Source: Kribbella pittospori
GTDB taxonomy: Bacteria; Actinomycetota; Actinomycetes; Propionibacteriales; Kribbellaceae
DNA length: 64,000 nucleotides
Direction: 5' to 3'
Assembly: GCF_004331465.1 (NCBI RefSeq)
Contig: NZ_SJKB01000001.1
Location: 620,001 to 684,000, forward strand
Shown here: positions 41,780 through 50,870 of the stretch, one piece after another
Numbering within the stretch: the stretch's first letter is position 1
Layout: every line of letters starts with the position of its first letter
Translations under genes and position numbers: made by a program
Notes under the pieces: model-generated
What the model saw: the letters and a program-made list of their open reading frames with translations, nothing else
The model's database searches: none
What the model was told of the DNA's origin: nothing

Positions 41780-42856
41780 ATGAGGGTTCTGGTCACCGGG
41801 GACCGGGGATATATCGGCGCTGTGATGGTGCCGTTCCTGCGCGATGCCGGGCATCAGGTGGACGGGCTGGACAACGGGTTGTACGAGGGGTGCGACCTGC
41901 TGGGAGGACCGGATCCGATCGGGAACCGGAAACCGCGGGACATGCGCGACGTGACCGCGGCCGAGCTCGAGGGGTACGACGCCGTGGTCTGTCTGGCCGC
42001 GCTGTCGAACGATCCACTCGGCCATCTGAACCGCGACGCCACGTACTCGGTCAACCTGGACGGGACGCTCAAGGTGGCCCAGGCGGCCAAGGACGCCGGC
42101 ATCGAGCGGTTCCTGTTCGCCTCATCCTGCAGCCTGTACGGCGCGGCCGGCTCCGAGGCGGTCGGTGAGGACGCGGACATGTACCCGGTCACGCCGTACG
42201 GCGAGACCAAGGCGCTGGCCGAGAAGGAGCTGTCGAAGCTTGCCGACGACACCTTCAGCCCGACGTACCTGCGCAACGCCACCGCGTACGGCGCATCCAC
42301 CCGGCTGCGGCTCGACATCGTGGTGAACAACCTGACCGCGATCGCGATGACGACCGGGCAGGTGCGGCTGGAGAGCGACGGGACGCCGTGGCGGCCGCTG
42401 GTGCACATCGAGGACATCAGCCGGGCCTTCCTGACGGTGCTCGAGTCGCCACGCGAGGTGATCCACGACCAGGCGTTCAACGTCGGCCGGTCCGAGGACG
42501 TGGTCCAGGTCCGCGACATCGCCGAGATGGTCCGCGAGGCGGTGCCCGGTTCGACCCTGTCGATCGCCGACGGCGCCGGTCCGGACCTGCGCAACTACAA
42601 GGTCGACTTCAGCAAGCTCAACGACACCTTCCCCGACCTGAAGCTGGCGTGGACTGTGCGCAAGGGCGTGGACGAACTGGCCCGCGCGTACGAGCGGCAC
42701 GGCCTGACGCTGGCGGACTTCGACTCCGCCCAGTTCGTCCGGCTTCGCCGGATCCAGCAGCTGCTCGGCGCAGGCATGGTCGACGACCAGTTGCGCCGCC
42801 AGACCGACGTGCAGTTCCCCGGACCGGGGGACTCTATCTTCAAGGAGAAGCACTGA
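41780..42856 (+). CDS. NAD-dependent epimerase/dehydratase (extended SDR)
   Basis: 358 aa nucleotide-sugar SDR. The cofactor motif is GDRGYIGAVMVPFL, followed by CLAALSNDPLG, the serine motif SSCSLYG, the catalytic YGETK (Tyr-x3-Lys) and RNATAYGASTRLRLD. The C-terminal part VKKG-like WTVRKGVDELARAY ends the fold. It is the first gene of the plus-strand operon. A role in processing the CDP- or dTDP-sugar made by its neighbours is likely; no dedicated CDP-glucose 4,6-dehydratase is present, so this enzyme may supply that step. The ATG at 41780 has GAGGGAG upstream and replaces a longer non-conserved start. Confidence 0.88.
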   Translation: MRVLVTGDRGYIGAVMVPFLRDAGHQVDGLDNGLYEGCDLLGGPDPIGNRKPRDMRDVTAAELEGYDAVVCLAALSNDPLGHLNRDATYSVNLDGTLKVAQAAKDAGIERFLFASSCSLYGAAGSEAVGEDADMYPVTPYGETKALAEKELSKLADDTFSPTYLRNATAYGASTRLRLDIVVNNLTAIAMTTGQVRLESDGTPWRPLVHIEDISRAFLTVLESPREVIHDQAFNVGRSEDVVQVRDIAEMVREAVPGSTLSIADGAGPDLRNYKVDFSKLNDTFPDLKLAWTVRKGVDELARAYERHGLTLADFDSAQFVRLRRIQQLLGAGMVDDQLRRQTDVQFPGPGDSIFKEKH

Positions 42857-44088
42857 TGGGGGAATCAGTCGCCTGCCGTCTCTGTGGCCAGACACTGACG
42901 CGGACGTTCGTCGACCTGGGCATGTCGCCGCCGTGCGAGAGCTTCCTGCGCGCCGACCAGATCGACAGCGGTGAGACTTTCTATCCGTTGAACGTGCGGA
43001 TCTGCGACAACTGCCTGCTGGTCCAGCTGCCGGCGTACGTCGCGGCCGACGACGTGTTCAGTGACTACCTGTACTTCTCGTCGTACTCGACCAGCTGGGT
43101 GGAGCACGCCCGCCGGTTCGTCGTCGACATGCAGGAGCGGCTCGACCTCGGTGCCGAGAGCCTGATCGTCGAGGCGGCCAGCAACGACGGCTACCTGCTG
43201 CAGCACGCGACCGCGCTCGGCATCCCGGTGCTCGGCATCGAGCCGGCCGCGAACATCGCCGCGATCGCCAACGAGAAGGGCATCCGGACCGAGAGCTACT
43301 TCCTCGGTGAGGAGACCGGCAAGGACGCGGCCGCCCGGCACGGCCAGGCAGACCTTGTCGTCGGCAACAACGTGTTCGCGCACGTGCCGGACATCGTCGA
43401 CTTCGCCAAGGGCCTGCGCGCGCTGGTCAAGGACGACGGCCTGGTGTCGCTGGAGTTCCCGCACCTGCTCCGGTTGATCGAGCGTCGCCAGTACGACACG
43501 ATCTATCACGAGCACTACTCGTACCTGAGCCTGAAGACCGCCGCGCTGGCGCTGGAGAAGGCCGGCCTGAAGGTCGTCGACGTGCAGGAACTGGCCAGCC
43601 ACGGCGGTTCGCTGCGGGTCATGTCGACGCCGATCGAGACCGCGGGCGAACCGACCGAGCTGGTCGGGAAGGTCCTGCAGGACGAGGCGGACGCGGGTCT
43701 GCACACGGTCGAGGGCCACCTGGGCTTCGCGACCGAGGTCTTCACGATCAAGTCCGACCTGCTGGAGTTCCTGATCCAGGCCCAGCGCGAGGGCAAGTCG
43801 GTGGCCGGCTACGGCGCACCCGGCAAGGGCAACACGCTGCTGAACCACTGCGGCATTCGCGAGGACCTGCTGCCGTACACGGTCGACCGCAGCCCGCACA
43901 AGCACGGCATGTTCCTGCCGGGCACACACATCCCGATCTTCGCCCCGGAGCGCCTCGCCGAGACGCGCCCCGACTACATCGTGATCCTGCCGTGGAACCT
44001 GCGGGAGGAGATCGTCCACCAGCTCGGCTACGCACGGGAGTGGGGCGCGAAGTTCGTCGTACCCATCCCGCGTCTCGAACTGCTCTGA
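42856..44088 (+). CDS. Sugar C-methyltransferase, TylCIII/TcaB9 type
   Basis: 410 aa with three parts: an N-terminal zinc domain with Cys7, Cys10, Cys50 and Cys53; a SAM-binding domain with EAASNDG at about 106-112; and the C-terminal C-methyltransferase domain with GYGAPGKGNTLLNHCG. The active-site stretch YHEHYSYLS (217-225) has the Tyr, Glu and His used by TcaB9-type enzymes. It adds a methyl group to carbon 3 of a 4-keto deoxysugar nucleotide. The ATG shares one base with the upstream TGA; AAGGAG lies ahead. It points to a branched-chain sugar in the polymer. Confidence 0.92.
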   Translation: MGESVACRLCGQTLTRTFVDLGMSPPCESFLRADQIDSGETFYPLNVRICDNCLLVQLPAYVAADDVFSDYLYFSSYSTSWVEHARRFVVDMQERLDLGAESLIVEAASNDGYLLQHATALGIPVLGIEPAANIAAIANEKGIRTESYFLGEETGKDAAARHGQADLVVGNNVFAHVPDIVDFAKGLRALVKDDGLVSLEFPHLLRLIERRQYDTIYHEHYSYLSLKTAALALEKAGLKVVDVQELASHGGSLRVMSTPIETAGEPTELVGKVLQDEADAGLHTVEGHLGFATEVFTIKSDLLEFLIQAQREGKSVAGYGAPGKGNTLLNHCGIREDLLPYTVDRSPHKHGMFLPGTHIPIFAPERLAETRPDYIVILPWNLREEIVHQLGYAREWGAKFVVPIPRLELL

Positions 44089-44136
44089 ATCGTAAGTGGG
44101 ATCTGACAAGTCTTCAGTGGGGGAAGGAACAGCGCG

Positions 44137-45003
44137 ATGAAGGTCGTGATCTTCTGTGGGGGGTTCGGGCTGCGGATGCGCAGCGGGGTGGACTCCGCAC
44201 CGAAACCGATGATGACGATCGGCGACCGGCCGGTCCTGTGGCACGTGATGCGGTACTACGCACACTTCGGCCACACCGAGTTCATCCTGTGCCTGGGCTT
44301 CGGGGGGTCCGCGGTCAAGGAGTACTTCCTGCGCTACGAGGAGACGGTCTCCAACGACTTCGTGATGTCGAAGGGCGGGCAGCGGATCCAGTTGCTCGAC
44401 TCCGACATCAGCGAGTGGAAGATCACCTTCGTCGACACCGGGATCGACACCAGCATCGGTGAGCGGCTGCGCCGGGTCCGGCCCTATCTCGAGGACGACG
44501 ACGCGTTCCTGGCCAACTACGGCGACGTGCTGACCGACGCTCCGATGGACAAGATCGTCGATCACGTGATGACCAGCGACATCACCGCCAGCCTGCTCGC
44601 GGTGCCGCCGCAGGCGTCCTTCCACGTGGTCGAGTTCGGCACCGACGCCCGGGTCACCGGGCTGCGGTCGGCGGCCGACCTGAACGCGTGGATCAACGGC
44701 GGCTACTTCGTCATCAAGAAAGAGATCTTCGACGTCCTGCACGAGGACGAGGACCTGGTCGGGGACGCGTTCCCGCGGCTGGCCGCGATGCGCAGGCTCG
44801 AGGCCATCCCGCACCACGGGTTCTGGGCGCCGATGGACACCCTCAAGGAGCGCAGCCAGCTCGAGGAGTTGTACCGGTCCGGCAAGAAGCCGTGGGCGCT
44901 GTGGAGCCACGAGGCCCGCGCGCACCGTGGCCAGGTGATGGACAAGGGCTTCGACGTTCCGGCCGCATCCGCCGGCGACGACCCGGTAGTGGTGGCGATC
45001 TGA
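44137..45003 (+). CDS. rfbF: Glucose-1-phosphate cytidylyltransferase-like
   Basis: 288 aa. It makes CDP-glucose from CTP and glucose 1-phosphate, the entry to CDP-linked deoxysugars. MKVVIFCGGFGLRMR is the nucleotide loop (usual GGxGTR reads GGFGLR). KPMMTIGDRPVLWHVMRYYA and FGGSAVKEYFLRYEE match the RfbF subfamily, and LANYGDVLTD carries the metal-binding Asp. GYFVIKKEIFD and HHGFWAPMDTLKERSQLE close the fold. GGGGGAAGGAA lies upstream of the ATG. The cognate CDP-glucose dehydratase is not in the window. Confidence 0.9.
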   Translation: MKVVIFCGGFGLRMRSGVDSAPKPMMTIGDRPVLWHVMRYYAHFGHTEFILCLGFGGSAVKEYFLRYEETVSNDFVMSKGGQRIQLLDSDISEWKITFVDTGIDTSIGERLRRVRPYLEDDDAFLANYGDVLTDAPMDKIVDHVMTSDITASLLAVPPQASFHVVEFGTDARVTGLRSAADLNAWINGGYFVIKKEIFDVLHEDEDLVGDAFPRLAAMRRLEAIPHHGFWAPMDTLKERSQLEELYRSGKKPWALWSHEARAHRGQVMDKGFDVPAASAGDDPVVVAI

Positions 45004-45668
45004 TGCTGCCGTTCCAGCTCGGCCTGATCGACGGGCCGGTCCATCTGGTTGCCCTCGGCGCCCATCCGGACGACATCGAGATCGGCTGCGGCGGCACGCT
45101 GCTGAAGCTGGCCGAGTCGGTGCCGGAGCTGACCGCCGAGTTCGTGATCGCGACCGGATCCGCACTCCGGCTGGACGAGGCCCGCCGCGCGGCGGAGCTG
45201 TTCCTGCCCGAGTGCGAGGTGACCGTCACCTCGGCCGAGCTGCCGGACGGCCGGCTGCCGTCGTACTGGAACGAGACCAAGGAGTTGCTCGAGGCAACGG
45301 CGCGGGCCGCGCAGACCGGTTCGAGCCGGCGCCCGGACCTGGTGATGGCGCCGAGCCGTACCGACGCGCACCAGGACCACCGCCTGATCGCCGAGCTGGC
45401 GCCGACGGTCTGGCGGGACCACCTGGTGCTGCACTACGAGATCCCCAAGTGGGACGGCGACATCAGCCGGCCGTGGCTGTACGTCGAACTGACCGAGGAG
45501 CAGCTGCGCGACAAGATCGCCCTGCTGCGCAAGGCCTACCCGTCCCAGGCCCCGCACGACTGGTTCGACGAAGAAGTCTTCGCCGGACTGGCCCGGCTGC
45601 GCGGGATGGAGTGCCGCGCGCGGTACGCCGAAGCGTTCACCACGGCCAAGGCGACGTTGACATGGTGA
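45003..45668 (+). CDS. PIG-L family deacetylase
   Basis: 221 aa metal-dependent hydrolase. The zinc motif AHPDDIEIGCGG lies at about residues 20-31, with the second metal site in TDAHQDHRLI. HYEIPKWDGDISRPWLYVEL is characteristic of the subgroup in polysaccharide loci. PIG-L enzymes remove acetyl groups from N-acetylated sugars. Here the likely substrate is an N-acetyl sugar intermediate of the same pathway. The ATG shares a base with the upstream stop (TGATG). Key residues are complete. Confidence 0.92.
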   Translation: MLPFQLGLIDGPVHLVALGAHPDDIEIGCGGTLLKLAESVPELTAEFVIATGSALRLDEARRAAELFLPECEVTVTSAELPDGRLPSYWNETKELLEATARAAQTGSSRRPDLVMAPSRTDAHQDHRLIAELAPTVWRDHLVLHYEIPKWDGDISRPWLYVELTEEQLRDKIALLRKAYPSQAPHDWFDEEVFAGLARLRGMECRARYAEAFTTAKATLTW

Positions 45669-45682
45669 CCGGAGGGGAACAA

Positions 45683-46804
45683 GTGAGCTTCAAGTGTCGT
45701 GGGTGCGCGGGGGAGAACGTCGTACCCGTGGTGGATCTCGGTGCGCAGCCGTGTGCCGACTACTTCCCGACGGCGGACACGCCGGGGCCCGATCCGCGCT
45801 GGCCGCTGGAGCTGTGGCTGTGCCGGGACTGCACGCTGGTGCAGCTCGGCCCGGTCGAGCCGCAGCTGCCCGAACCGCCGCTGGCGGTGGAGTCGGCGAC
45901 GAGCATCGCGCACGCCGAGTCGTCGGTTAAGGAACTGCTGAGGGACTACCCGGAGCTGACCGGCGGAGTGGTCTTCGAGTTCGCCAGCCACCACGGTGGC
46001 TCCTGGCTCGAGCACCTGTACGCCGCCGGTTGCCGGCTGGCCGGTGACGGCGAACGCGCCGACCTGGTCGTCGATGTTCACGGCATCGCGCACGAGCCGT
46101 CGGTCGGCGAGATGCTGCGGCTGCGCGCCGAACGGCTCGCCCCGGGCGGACTGCTGGTGCTGGAGTTCCACCACCTGCTGCCGCTGTTCATCGGCAACCA
46201 GTTCGACACCATCCGGCACGGTCACTGGTCGTACCTGTCGCTCGGAGCGGTGAAGCGGCTGTCCGCCCTGCACGGGCTCGCGGTCGAGTCGGTCCGCCAG
46301 GTCGACATGTTCGGCGGCAGCCTGATGGTGATGCTGCGGCACGCGGACGACGCGAAGCCGGACGCATCGGTCGACGTACTGCTGGAGGACGAGGACGCGG
46401 CCGGCATCGCCGAGGAAGTCCAGCTGGCCAGCCTGCAGGAGGCCGCGTGGCACGCCGCCGGCGCTCTGCACGACGAACTGGTCCGGCACAAGGCCGCCGG
46501 GCGCACAGTGCTCGGGTACGGTGCTCCGTCGAAGGCGCCGGTGCTGCTCGACCTGAGCAAGATCGGGACCGACCTGCTGGAGTTCACCGTCGACGCCGCA
46601 CCGGGCAAGCACGGACGCCGGATTCCCGGGGGCTGTGGTGTCCCGATCCGGCCGATCGACGAACTGAGGGCCGCGCGGCCGGATGTCGTCCTGGTACTGA
46701 CCTGGGACATCGCCGACGAGGTCATCTCCCAACTCGAAGCCGGTGGCGGCCGGGGTGCCACGTACCTGGTCCCGCTGCCCGAACCGCACGAAGTCGTGGG
46801 CTGA
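45683..46804 (+). CDS. C-methyltransferase homologue with a damaged SAM site
   Basis: 373 aa paralogue of the gene at 42856. The four zinc cysteines are kept (5, 8, 47, 50) and the C-terminal domain is intact (GYGAPSKAPVLLDLSK, ITWDIADE-like end). The SAM loop reads EFASHHGG instead of EAASNDGY, about 32 residues containing the ribose-binding strand are missing, and the active-site stretch is RHGHWSYLS, so Tyr becomes Arg and Glu becomes Gly. It is unlikely to methylate. The GTG at 45683 has GGAGGGG five bases upstream and is preferred over ATG 45662. Confidence 0.85.
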   Translation: MSFKCRGCAGENVVPVVDLGAQPCADYFPTADTPGPDPRWPLELWLCRDCTLVQLGPVEPQLPEPPLAVESATSIAHAESSVKELLRDYPELTGGVVFEFASHHGGSWLEHLYAAGCRLAGDGERADLVVDVHGIAHEPSVGEMLRLRAERLAPGGLLVLEFHHLLPLFIGNQFDTIRHGHWSYLSLGAVKRLSALHGLAVESVRQVDMFGGSLMVMLRHADDAKPDASVDVLLEDEDAAGIAEEVQLASLQEAAWHAAGALHDELVRHKAAGRTVLGYGAPSKAPVLLDLSKIGTDLLEFTVDAAPGKHGRRIPGGCGVPIRPIDELRAARPDVVLVLTWDIADEVISQLEAGGGRGATYLVPLPEPHEVVG

Positions 46805-46805
46805 C

Positions 46806-48116
46806 ATGAAAGGTGTTCTGCGCCGCCTCACCTGGGGACTCGCTGACCAGGCTGTGACCAGCCTGGTCAGCTTCGTGGTCGGTATCGTCGTCGCGCGATC
46901 GCTGGGTGCCGTGGAATTCGGCGCCTTCAGCCTCGCGTGGGTGACGTATGGGGTCGTGGTGAACATCTCCCGCGGCCTCGCCACCGACCCGTTGGCGGTG
47001 CGGTTCAGTGGAGTGCCCAGGCCGGTGTGGCGGAAGGCAGTGGCAAGTTCGACCGGGATGGCGATCGCGGTCGGTCTGATCATGGGCACGATCTGTGTCG
47101 TGGTCGGCGTCCTCCTCGGCGGCCGGCCGGGTTCGGCGTTCGTCGCGCTGGGGATCGTGCTCCCGGGCCTGATGTTGCAGGACAGCTGGCGGTTCGCGTT
47201 CTTCGCGTCCGGCCAGGGTGGCAAGGCGTTCATCGCCGACATCACCTGGGCCACCGCGCTCGTCCCGCTGCTCTACCTGGCCTCGCGGGATCCCAGTGTC
47301 ATCCGGTTCGTCCTGGCCTGGGGTGCCGCCGGCGTGTTCGCCGCGCTGGTCAGTGGTCTGCAGGCGGGCGTCGTACCGCGCTTGTTCAGGGCGCTCGACT
47401 GGTTGCGGCAGCACCGGGATCTCGGGCTGCGCTACCTGGCGGAGAACCTGACCATCAGCGGTGCCTACCAGTTCAAGATGTACGGGCTCGGCGCGCTCGC
47501 CGGGGTCGCCGCGGTCGGTACCGTCCGCGGCGCGGAGATGATGCTCGGCCCGTTCTTCATCGTGCTGTCCGGGATCGGTCTGGTGGCGGTTCCGGAAGCC
47601 GCCCGGGTCCTGCGCCGGCGACCACGGGCGCTGCCGTGGTTCTGCCTGCTGCTCGGCGGGGCACAGGCCTTCGCCGCGTTGGCGTGGGGCCTGGCGCTGT
47701 TGTTCCTGCTGCCGGACGAGTGGGGCCACGCGCTGCTCGGTGAGGTGTGGCTGACCTCGTCCACACTGTTGCTACCGGCAACTTTGTCGGTGATGTTCGC
47801 CAGCTTCTACACCGGTGCGTCGGCCGGGCTGCGTGCCCTCGGCGTGGCCAGGAGGAGCCTCCGCGCCCAGCTGTGGGCGTCGGCGGCATACCTGATCGGC
47901 GGTGTCGGAGGTGCCGCGATCGCCGGTGCGCTCGGGTCGTCCTGGGGAGCGGCCTGTGCGACGTTCGTCGGCGCGATCGTCTGGTGGTGGAGCTTCGGGG
48001 TGGGGATCCGCGAGCGGTGGGCGCAGCCAGAAGCCGAGGCTGCCGAACCGGTTGAGGTCGCCCAGCCCCCCGAGGCCGCGGAGATTCAGGAGATGCCAGA
48101 AATGAGGAGCACATGA
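46806..48116 (+). CDS. Polysaccharide flippase (Wzx/MATE-like), copy 1
   Basis: 436 aa with about twelve hydrophobic segments. It starts RRLTWGLADQAVTSLVSFVV and contains ISRGLATDPLAVRFSG and MLQDSWRFAFF. A charged Glu/Pro/Ala-rich tail follows the last segment. It fits oligosaccharide flippases that move lipid-linked repeat units across the membrane. The gene at 58305 is its paralogue, with the same opening GLADQA motif. Its start has no strong ribosome site one base after the upstream stop, and its stop overlaps the GT2 gene. Confidence 0.87.
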   Translation: MKGVLRRLTWGLADQAVTSLVSFVVGIVVARSLGAVEFGAFSLAWVTYGVVVNISRGLATDPLAVRFSGVPRPVWRKAVASSTGMAIAVGLIMGTICVVVGVLLGGRPGSAFVALGIVLPGLMLQDSWRFAFFASGQGGKAFIADITWATALVPLLYLASRDPSVIRFVLAWGAAGVFAALVSGLQAGVVPRLFRALDWLRQHRDLGLRYLAENLTISGAYQFKMYGLGALAGVAAVGTVRGAEMMLGPFFIVLSGIGLVAVPEAARVLRRRPRALPWFCLLLGGAQAFAALAWGLALLFLLPDEWGHALLGEVWLTSSTLLLPATLSVMFASFYTGASAGLRALGVARRSLRAQLWASAAYLIGGVGGAAIAGALGSSWGAACATFVGAIVWWWSFGVGIRERWAQPEAEAAEPVEVAQPPEAAEIQEMPEMRST

Positions 48117-49063
48117 ACGCCGTACCACGGCTGAGCATCGGCCTCCCGGTGTACAACGGGGAGAAGTATCTGGCCGAGTCCCTGGACGCCCTGCTGGGAC
48201 AGACCTATACCGACTTCGAGCTGATCATCTCGGACAACGCGTCGACCGACCGGACCGAGGAGATCTGCCGCGAGTACCTGGCGAGGGACGCGCGGATCAG
48301 CTACTTCCGCCAGCCGGTGAACATCGGTGCCACGCCGAACCACAACTGGACCTTCGAACAGTCCCGCGGCGAGCTGTTCAAGTGGGCGTCGTACGACGAC
48401 CTGTACGGCCAGGACCTGCTGCTGCGGTGTATCGAGGCGCTGGACGCCGACCCCGGGCTCGTGCTGGCGCACGCCCACCAGGCGATCATCGACGGCAACG
48501 GCGACATCGTGCTGAAGGTCGACTACCCGCTGGCCACCGACGACCCGAGCCCGGTCGAGCGGTTCCGCAGCCAGCTGTTCGCGGTCGGCGGCGACGACTT
48601 CTACGGCGTGATGCGCTCCGACGTGTTGCGCCGTACGCCGCTGAACGGGAGCTACCACCACTCGGACCGGACGATCATCGCCGAACTGGCGTTGCACGGC
48701 CGGTTCTACCAGGTGCCCGAGTTGCTGTTCTTCCGCCGGGACCACCCGGACCGGGCCGAGCGGGCCAAGCCGACCATCCGGTCCCGCTCCGCGAACATGG
48801 AGCCGCGGCGGGCCAGCCGGCTGCGGCATCCGACCGTCCGGCTGCTCGCCGAGTACATCGGTGGCTTCGTCGGTGCGATCCGCCGGGCGCCGTTGTCGTC
48901 CGCGGAGCGGCGTGGGTGCTACGCCCAGCTGATCCGCTGGATGGCCAGCCGGGCCAAGCCCGGATCCAAGCAGCGGATCGAGGACAGCGCGCCGCCGAGC
49001 GCACCGATGTCGATTCCGGAGAGCTCGGCGGTGGCCGGTCAGAGGAGGGTCGCACAGGGATGA
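48113..49063 (+). CDS. Glycosyltransferase family 2
   Basis: 316 aa inverting GT-A enzyme. The fold start is LSIGLPVYNGEKYLAESLDA, followed by IISDNASTDRTEEICREY (first metal/nucleotide Asp) and WASYDDLYGQDLL (the DxD-like pair). LHGRFYQVPELLFFRRDHP near the C-terminus matches the subgroup that transfers sugars to lipid-linked oligosaccharide. No membrane segment is evident. The ATGA overlap with the flippase and the ATGA overlap with the pyruvyltransferase indicate coupled translation. Confidence 0.9.
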   Translation: MNAVPRLSIGLPVYNGEKYLAESLDALLGQTYTDFELIISDNASTDRTEEICREYLARDARISYFRQPVNIGATPNHNWTFEQSRGELFKWASYDDLYGQDLLLRCIEALDADPGLVLAHAHQAIIDGNGDIVLKVDYPLATDDPSPVERFRSQLFAVGGDDFYGVMRSDVLRRTPLNGSYHHSDRTIIAELALHGRFYQVPELLFFRRDHPDRAERAKPTIRSRSANMEPRRASRLRHPTVRLLAEYIGGFVGAIRRAPLSSAERRGCYAQLIRWMASRAKPGSKQRIEDSAPPSAPMSIPESSAVAGQRRVAQG

Positions 49064-50313
49064 GCGCCGCCGTTGCAGGCAGGCCGCCGCGGATCGCCAT
49101 CTTCGGCCTGCTGGGATCGGGCAACCTGGGCAACCACGGGTCGCTCGACGCGATGCTGTGGTTCCTCCGGCGCGACCACCCGGAGGCGGAGATCAGCTGC
49201 GTCTGCTCCGGCCCGGAGACGCTGGAGCGGCAGTACGGCATCCCGGCGACGGCGATGACCTGGTTCCAGGCCCACGGCCCCGGCCGGTCCCGGGTGACCA
49301 CGATCGCCCGCAAGGTCTTCGGCAAGTTCGCCGACCTGGTCCGGATGCCGTTGCTGCTGCGCCGCTACGACCTGATCATCGTGCCGGGTATGGGCGTGCT
49401 GGAGACGACGCTCGAGCTGAACCCGTGGGGCTTCCCGTACGCGATGTTCCTGATGTGCCTGTCAGCCCGGATGGTCGGAGCGCAGGTCGCTTTCGTCAGC
49501 ATCGGCGCGAACTACGCGCGCGAACGGTCGATCCGGTACCTGTTCAGGAACGCCGCGCGGATGGCGACGTACCGGTCCTATCGGGACAGTTACTCGCGCG
49601 ACGCGATGCGGCAGATGGGGCTGGACACCAGCAACGACGCGGTCTACCCGGACCTCGCGTTCGCGCTGCCGGAACCCAAGGAACCGGAGTCGCGCGATCC
49701 GCGCCGGACCATCGGCCTCGGCGTGATGGAGTACCACGGCGCTTCGACCGACCGGTCCCGGTCGGACGAGATCTACACCGAGTACGTCGGCAAGATCGTC
49801 GAGTTCGCCCGCCAGGTCGTCGACGAGGGCTACCGGATCCGGCTCGTCACCGGCGACCCGGCCGACGAGGCCGTCGTCGCCGCGATCTCCGACGACCTGC
49901 GACGGACCCGGCCGGACCTGGTCGACCAGCGACTGGTGCGCGAACCCGCGGACTCGCTCGGCGAACTGATGGAGCAACTGGCCGGTGTCGATCTGGTCGT
50001 TGCCTCGCGCTACCACAACGTGCAGTCGGCACTGAAGCTGTCGAAGCCGACCATCTCGGTCAGCTACGCGGTCAAGAACGACATCCTGATGGAGGGGATG
50101 CGGCTGGCCGAGTTCCGGCAGCCGATCAAGGACCTCGACGTGACCCGGCTGATGGACCAGCTGCGGGCGCTCGAGGCGCGTGCGGGCGGCCTCGAGGCCG
50201 TCATGCAGGAGAAGAACGCCGAGTACGCCGAGCAGCTCGAGCAGCAGTTCGCCGTACTGTCCGACCGGTTCTTCGGCGCCGGACGGCCGGTGGCCACGGG
50301 CAGCGACCAGTAG
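49060..50313 (+). CDS. Polysaccharide pyruvyl transferase family protein
   Basis: 417 aa. It opens RIAIFGLLGSGNLGNHGSLD (PF04230 start), then has PGMGVLETTLELNPWGFPYA, IGANYARERSIRYLFRNAA and, near the end, VVASRYHNVQSALKLSKPTI. The family transfers a pyruvyl group from phosphoenolpyruvate to a sugar hydroxyl as a ketal and adds negative charge to surface polymers. Some members act as glycosyltransferase-like enzymes, so the exact reaction is not certain. GAGGAGGG precedes the ATG. Confidence 0.9.
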   Translation: MSAAVAGRPPRIAIFGLLGSGNLGNHGSLDAMLWFLRRDHPEAEISCVCSGPETLERQYGIPATAMTWFQAHGPGRSRVTTIARKVFGKFADLVRMPLLLRRYDLIIVPGMGVLETTLELNPWGFPYAMFLMCLSARMVGAQVAFVSIGANYARERSIRYLFRNAARMATYRSYRDSYSRDAMRQMGLDTSNDAVYPDLAFALPEPKEPESRDPRRTIGLGVMEYHGASTDRSRSDEIYTEYVGKIVEFARQVVDEGYRIRLVTGDPADEAVVAAISDDLRRTRPDLVDQRLVREPADSLGELMEQLAGVDLVVASRYHNVQSALKLSKPTISVSYAVKNDILMEGMRLAEFRQPIKDLDVTRLMDQLRALEARAGGLEAVMQEKNAEYAEQLEQQFAVLSDRFFGAGRPVATGSDQ

Positions 50314-50321
50314 GAGGATCG

Positions 50322-50870
50322 ATGGACGTCATGCAGGTTCCGAGGATCGCCGGTGCGCTGCTGTTCCTGCCTTCGCCCTACGTGGACGAGCGCGGCTTCT
50401 TCTGCCGCACCTTCGACCGCGCGGTGGTCGCCGCGGCCGGGCTCGATCCCGACGCGTTCGAGCAGGACAGCATCTCCCGCTCGGTCAAGGGTGTCGTCCG
50501 TGGCATGCACGTCCGGTCCGGGGCCGGGGAGGCCAAGCTGGTGCGCTGCTCGTCCGGTGCCGTGCTCGACGTGGTGGTCGATCTGCGGCCGGACTCACCG
50601 ACGTACCGGAACACGGAGTACTTCGATCTGACCGGCGAGAACCAGATCACCGTGTACGTCCCGGCCGGCTGCGCGCATGGCTTCCAGGCTCTGACCGATC
50701 CGGCCGACGTGTCGTACCGGATCGACCGGGCACACGACCCGAGGGAGGACGTGTCGATCGCGTTCGACGACCCGGGTCTGGGCATCGAGTGGCCGCTGCC
50801 GGTCACACTGATGTCCGAGCGGGACAAGGCCGCACCGTCGCTGGCGGAGGCCAGCAGGAGGCTGACATGA
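50322..50870 (+). CDS. dTDP-4-dehydrorhamnose 3,5-epimerase family protein
   Basis: 182 aa cupin of RmlC size. DERGFFCRTFDRAVV opens the fold. The active-site histidine is in VVRGMHVRSGAGEAKLVRC, and the general-acid region is ITVYVPAGCAHGFQALTD. The usual RGLHYQ reads RGMHVRS, which is a departure near the active site and suggests a different nucleotide-sugar substrate. It likely inverts positions 3 and/or 5 of a 4-keto sugar. TAGGAGG precedes the ATG; the stop overlaps the aminotransferase start. Confidence 0.9.
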   Translation: MDVMQVPRIAGALLFLPSPYVDERGFFCRTFDRAVVAAAGLDPDAFEQDSISRSVKGVVRGMHVRSGAGEAKLVRCSSGAVLDVVVDLRPDSPTYRNTEYFDLTGENQITVYVPAGCAHGFQALTDPADVSYRIDRAHDPREDVSIAFDDPGLGIEWPLPVTLMSERDKAAPSLAEASRRLT

